A stretch of 64,000 nt of DNA from Sphingomonas changbaiensis NBRC 104936. GTDB lineage: Bacteria; Pseudomonadota; Alphaproteobacteria; Sphingomonadales; Sphingomonadaceae. Shown piece by piece: positions 27,001-34,312 of this stretch. The stretch is taken from assembly GCF_000974765.1 (NCBI RefSeq), contig NZ_BBWU01000045.1, positions 16,001 to 80,000 on the forward strand, written 5' to 3'. Under the pieces are notes generated by a model. It had not been told where the DNA came from. It searched no databases and saw only the letters and a program-made list of their open reading frames with translations. Position 1 is the first letter of the stretch. Each line of letters begins with the position of its first letter. A program made the position numbers and the translations under genes.

Positions 27001-27272
27001 AGCGAGATATTGCCGGCGGCCAGGCCCTGCGGCGTCTGGATCTTGATCGCGCTGGCGAAATAGCTGGTCTGCCGGTCGGGCTCGAACAGGACCTGCTGGT
27101 CCGCGAGCAGCATGCTGACCGCCGCACCTTCGTTGCCGGTAACGGAGGCTGCCGGGCTCACCGGCTTCACCCAATCGGGGCGGGGCGCGATGATCGGCTT
27201 GTCCTCGGCGCCGGCCGGGGCGGCAAGCGCCAGCAGCGAAAAGCCGACGAGCAGCGATAGACGAATGGCCAT
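24030..27272 (-). CDS. Large exported DUF3857 / transglutaminase-like / TPR protein
   Basis: 1080 residues with a signal peptide (about 1-22). A DUF3857 domain fills about 60-230, then a transglutaminase-like core with Cys336 (GDCKGKS), His379 (LFDHVIV) and Asp394 (YWLDGT), i.e. an intact catalytic triad. From about 690 to the end there are roughly ten TPR-like repeats (for example ALANRGIARTWKGET, PKNFVMLHGRAFLAS). Predicted periplasmic or outer-membrane associated; TPRs suggest it binds protein partners, while the triad suggests protease or crosslinking activity. The start codon is preceded by a small hairpin over the G-rich ribosome-binding site (27277-27297). Confidence 0.9.
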   Translation of the reverse strand: MAIRLSLLVGFSLLALAAPAGAEDKPIIAPRPDWVKPVSPAASVTGNEGAAVSMLLADQQVLFEPDRQTSYFASAIKIQTPQGLAAGNISLPWRPDTDTLKIHSLLIRRGDKVIDVLGSGQTFTVVRREPNLDSATLDGVLTANIQPEGLQVGDVLEFSASITSSDPTLKGHAEQVAGAWNQVPVGVAHLRMQWPSTMPIRLRQTQILPALKTVKSGAVASAELTLEQTKPFQPPKGAPTRFAVGRLIEATDFKDWSQISALMAPLYIKAAQIAPAGPLAAELARIKQASPSPKARAEAALALVQERVRYVALQLGTGNYVPADADTTWSRRFGDCKGKSALLVALLHGLDIEAEPVLVSTVLGDGLDERLPIVGLFDHVIVRATIAGRTYWLDGTRLGDSDLDRIPTPAFGWALPVQESLATLTRLVPTPLTAPQEDLAIRIDASAGLSLPAPTHIDWVYRGDAAMGLNLALSNLTPEVRDRSLKDFWKKNFDFVEVKTTNSAFDPKTGEMRITMDGTAKMDWSDNRYETDRTSVGYTADFTREPGAFHDAPFAVAYPYFSRTIETIVLPPGNTGFQVGTNADLDETIAGIAYRRKASLKGNVFTIEKTERSAAPEFAATEAAAAQARLRALGKEAVYLMEPAGYVRTRAERDAVLKETPTTATGLVDRGVLLMDDGRYDAAIEALTKAATLEPKNAWALANRGIARTWKGETTAAKADLDAAAAIDPKNFVMLHGRAFLASRTNDRAAAMAALNEAIALDPKDLYSLELRSSALWESGDYERALADADAYIALFPSAVQSYVLRANLYRRLGKPKEAEAQAGLLIKANPDMAYAHVAAARILSSFGKDAEALAEFDRALAIQPEAYIYLNRALSRPKADITGRSADLDAALKLDPKRFDALAARGDLQAETGDLPAAIASYTAAVKESPSDAGLLTARGILYSKSNQPVLADKDFAAARAAAKDATALNNMCWRKATAGIGLESALLDCNAALEKVPDSPAYLDSRGLVLLRLGKLDDAISDYDKVLAANAQMPTSLYGRAVAWSRKGDRARALKDHDLAVKIDPKVEQRFDEFGVKL

Positions 27273-27276
27273 GTCG

Positions 27277-27297
27277 AACCCCCTGTGAGCGGGGGTT
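27277..27297 (-). promoter_or_regulatory. Hairpin masking the ribosome-binding site of the DUF3857 gene
   Basis: Seven-bp perfect stem AACCCCC / GGGGGTT with a seven-nt loop; the 3' arm is the G-rich Shine-Dalgarno four bases before the ATG. It could lower or regulate translation. Only the inverted repeat is seen; regulation is inferred. Confidence 0.35.
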
Positions 27298-27382
27298 GTA
27301 ACGGGCAGGCGTTGCCCACGGCTAGAGGAATTCCGTCGCGAGCCGACGGTTAACTGTCTCTCAGCTTACGAGAAAACCTGTC

Positions 27383-27469
27383 TGGTGCGGTCGAGAAGAC
27401 TCGAACTTCCACGTCCTTTCGGACACAACGACCTCAACGTTGCGCGTCTACCAGTTCCGCCACGACCGC
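27383..27469 (-). tRNA. tRNA-Leu (anticodon GAG)
   Basis: 87 bases including an encoded CCA (27385-27383). Acceptor GCGGTCG pairs with CGACCGC; discriminator A. The anticodon stem CAACG/CGTTG holds loop TTGAGGT, giving anticodon GAG for CUC/CUU codons. A long variable arm (TGTCCGAAAGGACG region) marks it as class II, as expected for Leu, and the T-arm carries GTTCGAGTC. Confidence 0.96.
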
Positions 27470-27550
27470 ACTCGAGACACTTCACCGGACGGGTCCGGCG
27501 CTGGCAAGGCGGTGCCCCTAGCAGAGGGTTCAGGCCCTCGCAACCGCCCT

Positions 27551-28246
27551 TTAGGATGCCTCGCCGACGAAGCTCAGCTTCAGCTCGCGCGCGCCTTTGG
27601 GGACGTCATACACGGCGGCGTCGAACTGGGCCGAGGCGCCGGGGGCCAGTGTGCGCGAAGGCGGCGTGATGATCCAGTTGTAGACGACGCGCCCCTGCGC
27701 ATCCTGCAGCTCGGCCTGGATATCGGGCACGCTCTGCCGCTCCCGGGTCGGGTTCACGATCCGGCCGGTCAGCGCGAACAGCTCGTTGCCGCTGGCGAGC
27801 GCGCGCCGCTCGGGCTTGCGCGGCACTTCGAGCAGCAGCGCAGCCGACGATCCACGCTGCGTCATGCCGAGCTGGGCGCGAACGCGGTCGAACCCGACGA
27901 ATTGCAGCGACGCCACCCCGACAAGCAGCAGCAAACCGATGACCACGGCGACAATCGTCCAGCGCACCGCCGGATTGCGGCGGCGGGGCGTGTCGTCCTC
28001 GTCATCGTCCTGATAGACGGGTCGGTCCGGTTCGGCGGACATGTCGGTGCCCTGCGGCGGAGCGGCGAGGTCCGCTTCGTCCGCGTCCGACATCTGGCCG
28101 CTCGGCACCGCCTCCGGCTCATGCCCGGCCGGCCATTGATGCCAGCTATGCCCGCATTTGGCGCATCGGACCGCGCGGCCGTTGACGCCGACCGCGTCGT
28201 CCGGGACGGTATAGCGCGTGCGGCACGCTGGACATTCGAGGATCAT
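27551..28246 (-). CDS. Zinc-ribbon (MJ0042-type) membrane protein with DUF3426-like tail
   Basis: 231 residues. The N-terminus is an MJ0042/zinc-ribbon_5 finger: CPAC at 5-8 and CAKC at about 28-31, starting MILECPACRTRYTVPDDA. A 60-residue acidic linker follows, then one transmembrane helix (about 95-115, IVAVVIGLLLLVGVA) and an extracytoplasmic beta-rich domain resembling DUF3426 (LTGRIVNPTRERQSVPDIQAEL, then PPSRTLAPGASAQFD). In alphaproteobacteria this gene often lies divergent from ftsE, as here. Function is unknown; the finger faces the cytoplasm. Confidence 0.88.
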   Translation of the reverse strand: MILECPACRTRYTVPDDAVGVNGRAVRCAKCGHSWHQWPAGHEPEAVPSGQMSDADEADLAAPPQGTDMSAEPDRPVYQDDDEDDTPRRRNPAVRWTIVAVVIGLLLLVGVASLQFVGFDRVRAQLGMTQRGSSAALLLEVPRKPERRALASGNELFALTGRIVNPTRERQSVPDIQAELQDAQGRVVYNWIITPPSRTLAPGASAQFDAAVYDVPKGARELKLSFVGEAS

Positions 28247-28342
28247 CTGGCGCGGCCCCTTCTCCGACGCCTTCTAAACGCCCCGCGACTCGCCACGCAA
28301 GCACGGTGCTTTACCTGGGCGGCGGGGCCGTGCGATGGCGTC

Positions 28343-29071
28343 ATGAAAGGGCCGAAGGCGAGGGCGTTGGCGAGCATCGTGCAGTTCGAGAATGTGGGTC
28401 TGCGTTACGGAATGGGCGCGGAAACCCTTTCGGACATCAGCTTCACGCTCGCGCCGGGCGCGTTCTACTTCCTCACCGGGGCGTCGGGTGCGGGCAAGAC
28501 GTCGCTGCTGAAATTGCTCTACCTCGCCCAGCGGCCCAGCCGCGGCCTCATCCGCCTGTTCAACGAAGACGTCGTGACGATGCCGCGCGAGCGGCTGCCC
28601 GTGCTGCGCCGCCGGATCGGCGTGGTGTTCCAGGATTTCCGGCTGGTGCCGCACCTGTCCGCCTTCGACAATGTCGCGCTGCCGCTGCGCGTGGCCGGCG
28701 TCGATGAAGGCGAGATTGCCGACCGGGTGGGCGAGATGATCGCCTGGGTCGGCCTCGGCGGCCGGGCGAGCGCGCGGCCGGCGACGCTGTCGGGCGGCGA
28801 GCAGCAGCGGGTCGCGATCGCGCGCGCGGTGATCGGCCAGCCGGAAATGCTGGTCGCCGACGAGCCGACCGGCAACGTCGATCCGGACATGGCCGCACGG
28901 CTGCTCCACCTGTTCGACGCGCTGAACAAATTCGGCACCACGATCGTCGTCGCAACTCACGACATGCACCTGGTCTCGCGCGTGCCGAGCGCGGCGATCA
29001 TGCGGCTGGAACGCGGACGGCTCGAAGACCCGACCGGCGCGCTGCGCTATCCGCCGCGCGTGCCGGCATGA
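28343..29071 (+). CDS. ftsE: Cell-division ABC transporter ATPase FtsE
   Basis: 242 residues. Walker A GASGAGKT at 46-53, signature LSGGEQQR, Walker B MLVADEPTGNVD and switch His (VATHDMHL). FtsE with FtsX forms a membrane complex that controls peptidoglycan hydrolases at the division septum. The core starts VQFENVGLRYG; I give ATG 28343, but a GTG at 28379 matches the usual FtsE N-terminus better and may be the true start. The stop overlaps ftsX by four bases (ATGA). Confidence 0.94.
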   Translation: MKGPKARALASIVQFENVGLRYGMGAETLSDISFTLAPGAFYFLTGASGAGKTSLLKLLYLAQRPSRGLIRLFNEDVVTMPRERLPVLRRRIGVVFQDFRLVPHLSAFDNVALPLRVAGVDEGEIADRVGEMIAWVGLGGRASARPATLSGGEQQRVAIARAVIGQPEMLVADEPTGNVDPDMAARLLHLFDALNKFGTTIVVATHDMHLVSRVPSAAIMRLERGRLEDPTGALRYPPRVPA

Positions 29072-29949
29072 ACCTCCCGTTCGCCTTCACGGCCGCCGAC
29101 CGGCGCCTGCTGCCGGAGGGACGCGCCGCCGGCCCGATGCCGTGGGTGATCGCGATCATGGTGTTCCTAACCGTGCTCGCCGCCGCTGCGGGACTGGCGC
29201 TGGCCGGGTCGGCCCGCGCGCTGGGCGACCAGATCGCCGGCCGCGTGACGATCCAGATCGTCGAGGCGGACCGCGTCGCGCGAAACGCGCAGGCCGAAGC
29301 GGCGGTCAGGGCCGCGCGCGCGCTGCCCGGCGTCGCGACCGTGCACCGCATCGGCGACGATGAAATCGCCCGTTTGCTCGAACCTTGGCTCGGACCGGGC
29401 GGTCTCGAGCTGCCCGTGCCGGCTCTGGTCGACATCGACCTCGGCGATCCCGCAGCGCTGCCCAGGTTGAAGGCGGCGGTCGCGGCCGTTGCCCCGGCGG
29501 CGCGGATCGATGCGCATGCACAGGCGCTTGCGCCGTTGCGCGACCTGGTCGGGAGCTTGCGCTGGCTTGCAGGTCTGCTGGTGCTGCTGATGGCGATCGC
29601 AACCGCGGCGTGCGTGGTGCTGGCCGCGCGCGCGGCGCTCAACACGCACCGAGAAACGATCGACGTTCTGCACCTTCTGGGGGCCACCGATATCCAGATT
29701 GCGCGCCTGTTTCAGCGCCGGATTGCGCTCGACGCGCTGTTCGGCGGCGGGCTGGGCTTCGCGGCCGGCGCGCTGGTGCTGATTTTGCTCGCGGGCCGTA
29801 TCGGTGCGGTCGGGTCGGAACTGGTCGGATCGGTCCGGCTCGAGCCCGCCGGCTGGCTGGCACTGGCTGCGGTGCCGATGGCCGGCGCGCTGCTCGCGAC
29901 GGCGGCGGCGCGGCTGACGCTCGAACGTGCATTGAGGCGCATTCTGTGA
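29068..29949 (+). CDS. ftsX: Cell-division membrane protein FtsX
   Basis: 293 residues with the FtsX arrangement: a first helix at about 24-47, a large periplasmic domain (50-165), and three helices (about 168-190, 220-245, 262-285) with the RRETIDVLHLLGA-like cytoplasmic loop (THRETIDVLHLLGATD). It partners FtsE. Sequence of the periplasmic domain is weakly conserved as usual. GTGA overlap with the following ydcF-like gene. Confidence 0.93.
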   Translation: MNLPFAFTAADRRLLPEGRAAGPMPWVIAIMVFLTVLAAAAGLALAGSARALGDQIAGRVTIQIVEADRVARNAQAEAAVRAARALPGVATVHRIGDDEIARLLEPWLGPGGLELPVPALVDIDLGDPAALPRLKAAVAAVAPAARIDAHAQALAPLRDLVGSLRWLAGLLVLLMAIATAACVVLAARAALNTHRETIDVLHLLGATDIQIARLFQRRIALDALFGGGLGFAAGALVLILLAGRIGAVGSELVGSVRLEPAGWLALAAVPMAGALLATAAARLTLERALRRIL

Positions 29950-30476
29950 TCCGGCGTATCGTGTCCGCATTGGTGCTGATCTGGGTGATCGGCTTCGTCT
30001 TCTTCGTCGGCCTGCTGCCGCGCCCGGCGGGCGACCAGCGCACTGACGGCATCATCGTGCTAACCGGGGGCCCCAACCGCATCGAGCACGGCCTGATGCT
30101 GATGCGCGAAGGCAAGGCGAAGCGGATGCTCGTGTCGGGCGTCAACATGGAGGTCGCACGGCGTGACTTCCTGAAGCTGTTCCGTCCGCCGCTGCCGCTG
30201 TTCGATTGCTGCATCGACCTGGGTCACGAGGCGGTCGACACCCGCTCGAATGCCGCCGAGTCGGCCGACTGGATCGAAAAACACCATTATCGCAGCATCC
30301 GGCTGGTCACGACCGACTGGCACATGCGCCGTGCGCGGTTCGAGCTGCGCCAGGCGCTGCCGGAGCATGTGACGATCGTCACCGACGCAGTGCACAGCGA
30401 ACCGGACCTGAAGGTGCTGCTGACCGAATATCACAAATATCTGCTGCGCCGCGCTGCCGCGCTGGCCGGATATTGA
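29946..30476 (+). CDS. YdcF/DUF218 family membrane protein
   Basis: 176 residues from a GTG overlapping the ftsX stop. One N-terminal helix (about 7-25), then the DUF218 fold with DGIIVLTGGPNRIEHGLML, KRMLVSGVN, TRSNAAESADWI and LVTTDWHMRRARFEL motifs. SanA/ElyC/YdcF relatives are linked to envelope and peptidoglycan or ECA metabolism. The ftsEX-ydcF-plsC order points to an envelope role. Confidence 0.9.
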   Translation: MIRRIVSALVLIWVIGFVFFVGLLPRPAGDQRTDGIIVLTGGPNRIEHGLMLMREGKAKRMLVSGVNMEVARRDFLKLFRPPLPLFDCCIDLGHEAVDTRSNAAESADWIEKHHYRSIRLVTTDWHMRRARFELRQALPEHVTIVTDAVHSEPDLKVLLTEYHKYLLRRAAALAGY

Positions 30477-30481
30477 GCGGC

Positions 30482-31156
30482 ATGCGCGCGCTCTTGTTCA
30501 AGGCGATCTTCTATCCGGGCAGCGCGATCTTCGTGATTCTTGCGCCGCTGGTCGCGCTCGCCGGGCGCGGGCCGCTGATCCGCCACGTCCAGGGCTGGGC
30601 CGTGTTTCACGACTGGTGCGCACGCACGTTGCTCGGCATCCGCTGGCGCCTGCAAGGAACGGTACCACAGGGCCCGGTGCTGATCGCGATGAAGCACGAG
30701 GCGATGTATGAAACCATCAACGCCCTCCTGTTTCTCGATCGGCCCGCTCCGGTGTTCAAGCGCGAGTTGATGGATATCCCGCTCTGGGGCCGCGCCTGTC
30801 AGCGCTATGGCGGCATCGTCGTCGAGCGCGATGCCGGCGCCAAGTCGCTGCGCGCGATGCTTTCCGAAGCCAAGGCGCTGATTGCCGAAGGCCGCCCGAT
30901 CCTGATCTTTCCGGAAGGCACGCGCGTGCCGCACGGCGAAGCGCCGCCGCTCAAATCGGGCATGTCCGGCCTGTATCGGCTGCTAAACCTGCCGGTTGTT
31001 CCGATCGCCTGCGACAGCGGTCTTCTGCTGCCGAAAAATGGGCCCAAGCACCCCGGCACCATCACATTCCGGGTTGGCGAGACGATCCCGCCCGGCCTGC
31101 CGCGCGAAGAGGTCGAGGCGCGCGTCCACGCCGCGATCAATGCGTTGAACGACTGA
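30482..31156 (+). CDS. plsC: 1-acyl-glycerol-3-phosphate acyltransferase (PlsC family)
   Basis: 224 residues with an N-terminal membrane helix (about 7-28). The acyltransferase blocks are present: HEAMYE at 72-77, GGIVVERD around 110-117, FPEGTR at 143-148 and LPVVPIACDSG. The first motif is H-x4-E instead of the textbook H-x4-D; this variant is typical of an alphaproteobacterial subgroup. The enzyme would make phosphatidic acid from lysophosphatidic acid at the inner membrane. It ends the ftsEX operon and is followed by a strong terminator. Confidence 0.92.
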   Translation: MRALLFKAIFYPGSAIFVILAPLVALAGRGPLIRHVQGWAVFHDWCARTLLGIRWRLQGTVPQGPVLIAMKHEAMYETINALLFLDRPAPVFKRELMDIPLWGRACQRYGGIVVERDAGAKSLRAMLSEAKALIAEGRPILIFPEGTRVPHGEAPPLKSGMSGLYRLLNLPVVPIACDSGLLLPKNGPKHPGTITFRVGETIPPGLPREEVEARVHAAINALND

Positions 31157-31166
31157 TCTTCAAAAG

Positions 31167-31198
31167 AAAACGGCCGGCTCGAAGGAGCCGGCCGTTTT
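31167..31198 (+). terminator. Bidirectional Rho-independent terminator after plsC
   Basis: A perfect 14-bp stem, AAAACGGCCGGCTC and its complement, with a GAAG loop. T-run on the + side and A-run on the other, so it can serve both plsC and the converging small gene at 31216. Confidence 0.9.
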
Positions 31199-31215
31199 GT
31201 TCAGGTGGTCCGCTG

Positions 31216-31374
31216 TCAGCGGCTGCTGCGGTCCGATCCACCCTTGTGGCTGCCGCTGCTGCTGCCGCTGTGTTGACGGCTGCTGTCGCTGCCTTGCTGC
31301 GACTGCTGGCGGTTGCGGTCGCTGCTCGATCCGCTCTGCTGCTTCTTGTCGCGGTCGTGGTTCTTGTTCTGCAT
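31216..31374 (-). CDS. Small Ser/Gln-rich disordered protein
   Basis: 52 residues of low complexity: starts MQNKNHDRDKKQQSGSSS and ends HKGGSDRSSR, with no hydrophobic core, so probably intrinsically disordered. It has a strong AAGGAG ribosome-binding site and a terminator downstream. A near-consensus EcfG-type promoter lies about 50-75 bases upstream. It resembles in style the short KGG-containing stress proteins, but I do not assign it to a family. Confidence 0.72.
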   Translation of the reverse strand: MQNKNHDRDKKQQSGSSSDRNRQQSQQGSDSSRQHSGSSSGSHKGGSDRSSR

Positions 31375-31421
31375 GGTCAGGCTCCTTACGCCTTGCTCTG
31401 CGCCTTGGGGACGCGGCTGTA

Positions 31422-31448
31422 GGAACGCTTGCCTGCCAGCGCGGTTTC
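31422..31448. promoter_or_regulatory. Overlapping divergent EcfG-like promoter motifs
   Basis: On +: GGAAC (31422-31426), 16-nt spacer, GGTT (31443-31446), one mismatch to GGAAC-N16/17-CGTT, pointing to the Anbu gene. On -: GAAAC (31448-31444), 16-nt spacer, CGTT (31427-31424), one mismatch, pointing to the disordered small protein. The two motifs interlock. Confidence 0.42.
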
Positions 31449-31499
31449 GAGAAATCGGGCGGAGCCGGGGCGAAAGCGGCCAGTCGAGGAGTATGGCGG

Positions 31500-32246
31500 A
31501 TGACCTATTGCCTGGGGATGCTGCTCGAATCCGGGCTGATCCTGATGGCCGACACCCGCACCAATGCCGGCGTGGACAATTTCTCGACCTTCCGGAAGCT
31601 GCACGTTCTGGCCGACGGCCCGGATCGTCAGATCTATGCGGCGACGGCCGGCAGCCTGTCGGTCAGCCAGTCCGTGATCAGTTCGCTGCAGGAAGATCAG
31701 CTCGCCTCCGAGACCAGGGAGCATGGCCGGTCCCTGAGCGAGGCGCCGACGATGTTCCGCGTTGCGCAGCTGGTCGGTGAGGCGGTGGAGCGGGTCGGCG
31801 CGACCGTCGGCGCGGCGCTCGAGCGCTCGCATATCGACGCCAGCACCGAGCTGCTGGTCGGCGGCCGGATCGGGGACGGGCCGCTGAAGCTCTACCTCGT
31901 CTACAGCATCGGCAATTTCATCGAGTGCACGCCCGACGTGCCGTTCCTGCAGATCGGCGAGACCAAATATGGCCGGCCGATCCTCGATCGCGCGCTCCGC
32001 TACGAGACGCCGTTGGCGCCGGCGGTGAAGATGGGCTGCCTGTCGTTCGACAGCACGATGAAATCGAATCTGGGCGTCGCCATGCCGATCGACCTGCTGG
32101 TGCTGCCCGCCGATCGCGCGCAGCCGGGCATCAGCCGGCGGATCGAGCGGGGCGACCGCTATTTCGAGGCGCTCGCCGACCGCTGGGCCGAGCTGATCTA
32201 CGAAGCTGCAACCGGCCTGCCGAGCCCGCCCTGGATGGACGACTGA
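31500..32246 (+). CDS. Anbu-type proteasome-like protease subunit
   Basis: 248 residues. After Met the chain begins TYCLGMLLESGLILMADTRTNAG, the signature of Anbu (ancestral beta subunit), a bacterial relative of 20S proteasome and HslV peptidases; Thr2 would be the N-terminal nucleophile after Met removal. The motif ADTRTNAGVDNFSTFRK and the later GDGPLKLYLVYSIGNFI fit the family. Anbu usually neighbours a transglutaminase-like protein, an alpha-E protein and an ATP-grasp peptide ligase; those are not adjacent here. The stop lies beside the convergent tyrA. Confidence 0.9.
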   Translation: MTYCLGMLLESGLILMADTRTNAGVDNFSTFRKLHVLADGPDRQIYAATAGSLSVSQSVISSLQEDQLASETREHGRSLSEAPTMFRVAQLVGEAVERVGATVGAALERSHIDASTELLVGGRIGDGPLKLYLVYSIGNFIECTPDVPFLQIGETKYGRPILDRALRYETPLAPAVKMGCLSFDSTMKSNLGVAMPIDLLVLPADRAQPGISRRIERGDRYFEALADRWAELIYEAATGLPSPPWMDD

Positions 32247-33155
32247 CTATTCGTGCGAGCGTCCGAAATCGGGGCGGGCTTCGTCCTGACCCTGTTCGAT
32301 GATGGATCGCCGGATCGCGCGGGTGCGGGTGAACAGGTCGAACAGCGCGTCGCCGTCGCCCCAGCGGATCGCGCGCTGAAGGGCGGTCAGGTCCTCGCTG
32401 AAGCGCTGCAGCATCTCCAGCACCGCATCCTTGTTGGCCAGGAACACGTCGCGCCACATCGTCGGGTCGGACGCGGCGATGCGGGTGAAATCGCGAAACC
32501 CGCCGGCCGAATATTTGATCACTTCGGAGCACGTGACCTGCTCCAGATCGGATGCGGTGCCGACGATCGTATAGGCGATCAGGTGGGGCAAATGGCTGGT
32601 GACTGCCAGCACCAGGTCGTGATGCTCGGGCGTCATCGTCTCGACATTGGCGCCGAGCGCCTGCCAGAACGCCTCGACGCGCGCCACCGCGGCGGGATTG
32701 GTGCCCTCGACTGGGGTCAGGATGCACCAGCGGCCGTGGAACAGGCTTGCGAAACCGGCTTCCGGCCCGCTGTTTTCCGTGCCCGCGACCGGGTGCGCGG
32801 GAACGATCTGCGCGTCGGGAAGCGCGGCGCGCAACGCAGCGGCGACGCCCGCTTTGGACGATCCGACATCGCTGACGATCGCGTCCGCCGGCAGGTCCGC
32901 CGCGAATTCGGCCGCGGCCGCGCCCATCGCGCCGACCGGCACGCAGAGCAGGACGAGGTCGGCATCGGTGACCGCCGCGCCGGCAGTGTCGGCGATATCA
33001 TCGCACAGCTGAAGCCGCTCGGCGGTCGCGCGGACGGTCGGGTCGGCATCGTGGCCCGTTAGCCTTACGGTCGGCATATGCTGCCGGACCGCGCGGGCGA
33101 CCGAGGAACCGATCAGGCCCAGGCCGATGACAGAGACGCGCGCGAAGGGCAGCAT
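32247..33155 (-). CDS. tyrA: Prephenate/arogenate dehydrogenase
   Basis: 302 residues. The NAD(P)-binding loop GLGLIGSS is at 11-18; HPVAGTENSGPEAGFASLFHG at about 120-140 and VTSHLPHLIAY at about 190-200 are the substrate-binding and catalytic blocks of TyrA/TyrC enzymes. It oxidatively decarboxylates prephenate or arogenate in tyrosine synthesis. No chorismate mutase or ACT domain is fused. Its start overlaps the hisC stop by one base (TGATG), so hisC-tyrA is an operon. Confidence 0.94.
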   Translation of the reverse strand: MLPFARVSVIGLGLIGSSVARAVRQHMPTVRLTGHDADPTVRATAERLQLCDDIADTAGAAVTDADLVLLCVPVGAMGAAAAEFAADLPADAIVSDVGSSKAGVAAALRAALPDAQIVPAHPVAGTENSGPEAGFASLFHGRWCILTPVEGTNPAAVARVEAFWQALGANVETMTPEHHDLVLAVTSHLPHLIAYTIVGTASDLEQVTCSEVIKYSAGGFRDFTRIAASDPTMWRDVFLANKDAVLEMLQRFSEDLTALQRAIRWGDGDALFDLFTRTRAIRRSIIEQGQDEARPDFGRSHE

Positions 33156-34255
33156 CAGCCCGCGTCCGCCACGAGCCGGCGCAGCGCCTCGGTCAGGCCG
33201 CGCATATCGTCTTCGGTGCCGATCGTGATCCGCAGGCCATGGCCGAGCTTCTGGCCCGGCAGCCAGCGCGTGATGTAGCCCGCGTCCATCAGTCCCTTAT
33301 AGGCTGCTTCCGCGGTCAGCCGGCCTTCGAATAGCACCAGCAGGAAATTGGCCTTGCTCGGCACCGGGCGAAGGCCGGCATTGCCCATGCTCGCGATCTG
33401 CTCGGCGAACCAGGCGCGCCACCTGGCATTGTGTGCGCGTGAGTGCGCGACGAAACCGCTGTCATGAAGCGCGGCGACGGCTGCGCGCTGTCCGGCGATC
33501 GTCATGTTGAACGGCAGGCGGATGCGGTGCAGCGCCTCGACGATGTCGGCCGACGCATAGCCCCAGCCGATTCGCTCTGCAGCAAGCCCGTAGATTTTGG
33601 AAAAGGTGCGGGTGACCAGCACGTTCTGCGCGGTCCTGGCCAGCGCCAGCCCGCCATCGTCTTCGCTTGGGTCCAGATATTCGGAATAGGCGTGGTCGAG
33701 CACCAGCAGCACATTGCCGGGAAGACCCGCGTGCAGCCGGGCGATCTCCTCGCGCGACGTATAAGTGCCGGTCGGGTTGTTCGGATTGGCAATGTAGACG
33801 ATTCGCGTCCGCTCGTTCACGTGGCCGAGGATTGCGTCGGTGTCGGTCGCATAGTCCTTGTCCGGCGCGACAACGGGCACCGCGCCGACCCGGCGTGCGG
33901 CGATTTCGTAGACGGAAAAGCCATAGCGGACGAAGATCACTTCGTCGCCCGGCCCCGCGAACGCGCCGGCGGCGAGATGCAGGATCTCGTCCGATCCGTT
34001 GCCGTAGATCACCCGCGCCGGATCGAGGTCGTACATCTCCGCGATCGCCTCGCGCACGATCGTGCCGCTTGCGTCCGGATAGCGTTCAAGGCTGTCCGCG
34101 GCGGAGCGGAAGGCCTCCTTGGCCTCCGCGCTGGTGCCGAGCGGATTCTCGTTCGACGAAAGTTTCGCGACCTTGCGCCCGTCGTCAGTCGTCGCGCGGC
34201 CCGGCACATAGGGCGCGATCTCCATGATCCAGGGCTTGGGCGCGGGGGCGAGCAT
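33155..34255 (-). CDS. hisC: Histidinol-phosphate / aromatic aminotransferase
   Basis: 366 residues, class II-type fold I aminotransferase. SSNENPLG at 33-40, NPNNPTGT at 157-164, Asp187 for the pyridine nitrogen and Lys220 ([10 protein letters not shown]) for the PLP Schiff base. HisC makes histidinol phosphate from imidazole-acetol phosphate; members located beside tyrA often also transaminate prephenate or aromatic keto acids, which fits this operon. Start chosen at MLAPAPKPW; no other likely start. Confidence 0.94.
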   Translation of the reverse strand: MLAPAPKPWIMEIAPYVPGRATTDDGRKVAKLSSNENPLGTSAEAKEAFRSAADSLERYPDASGTIVREAIAEMYDLDPARVIYGNGSDEILHLAAGAFAGPGDEVIFVRYGFSVYEIAARRVGAVPVVAPDKDYATDTDAILGHVNERTRIVYIANPNNPTGTYTSREEIARLHAGLPGNVLLVLDHAYSEYLDPSEDDGGLALARTAQNVLVTRTFSKIYGLAAERIGWGYASADIVEALHRIRLPFNMTIAGQRAAVAALHDSGFVAHSRAHNARWRAWFAEQIASMGNAGLRPVPSKANFLLVLFEGRLTAEAAYKGLMDAGYITRWLPGQKLGHGLRITIGTEDDMRGLTEALRRLVADAG

Positions 34256-34312
34256 GGGCCGCGCGTCTAAAGGAGATTGCCGCCGACGCAAGCGCACCGA
34301 TAAGGGCGTGTC

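Noticed and set aside
27440..28342. Upstream extension of ftsE through the tRNA and zinc-ribbon gene
   Set aside because: The frame passes through tRNA-Leu and antisense to the zinc-ribbon gene; FtsE homology begins at about 28379.
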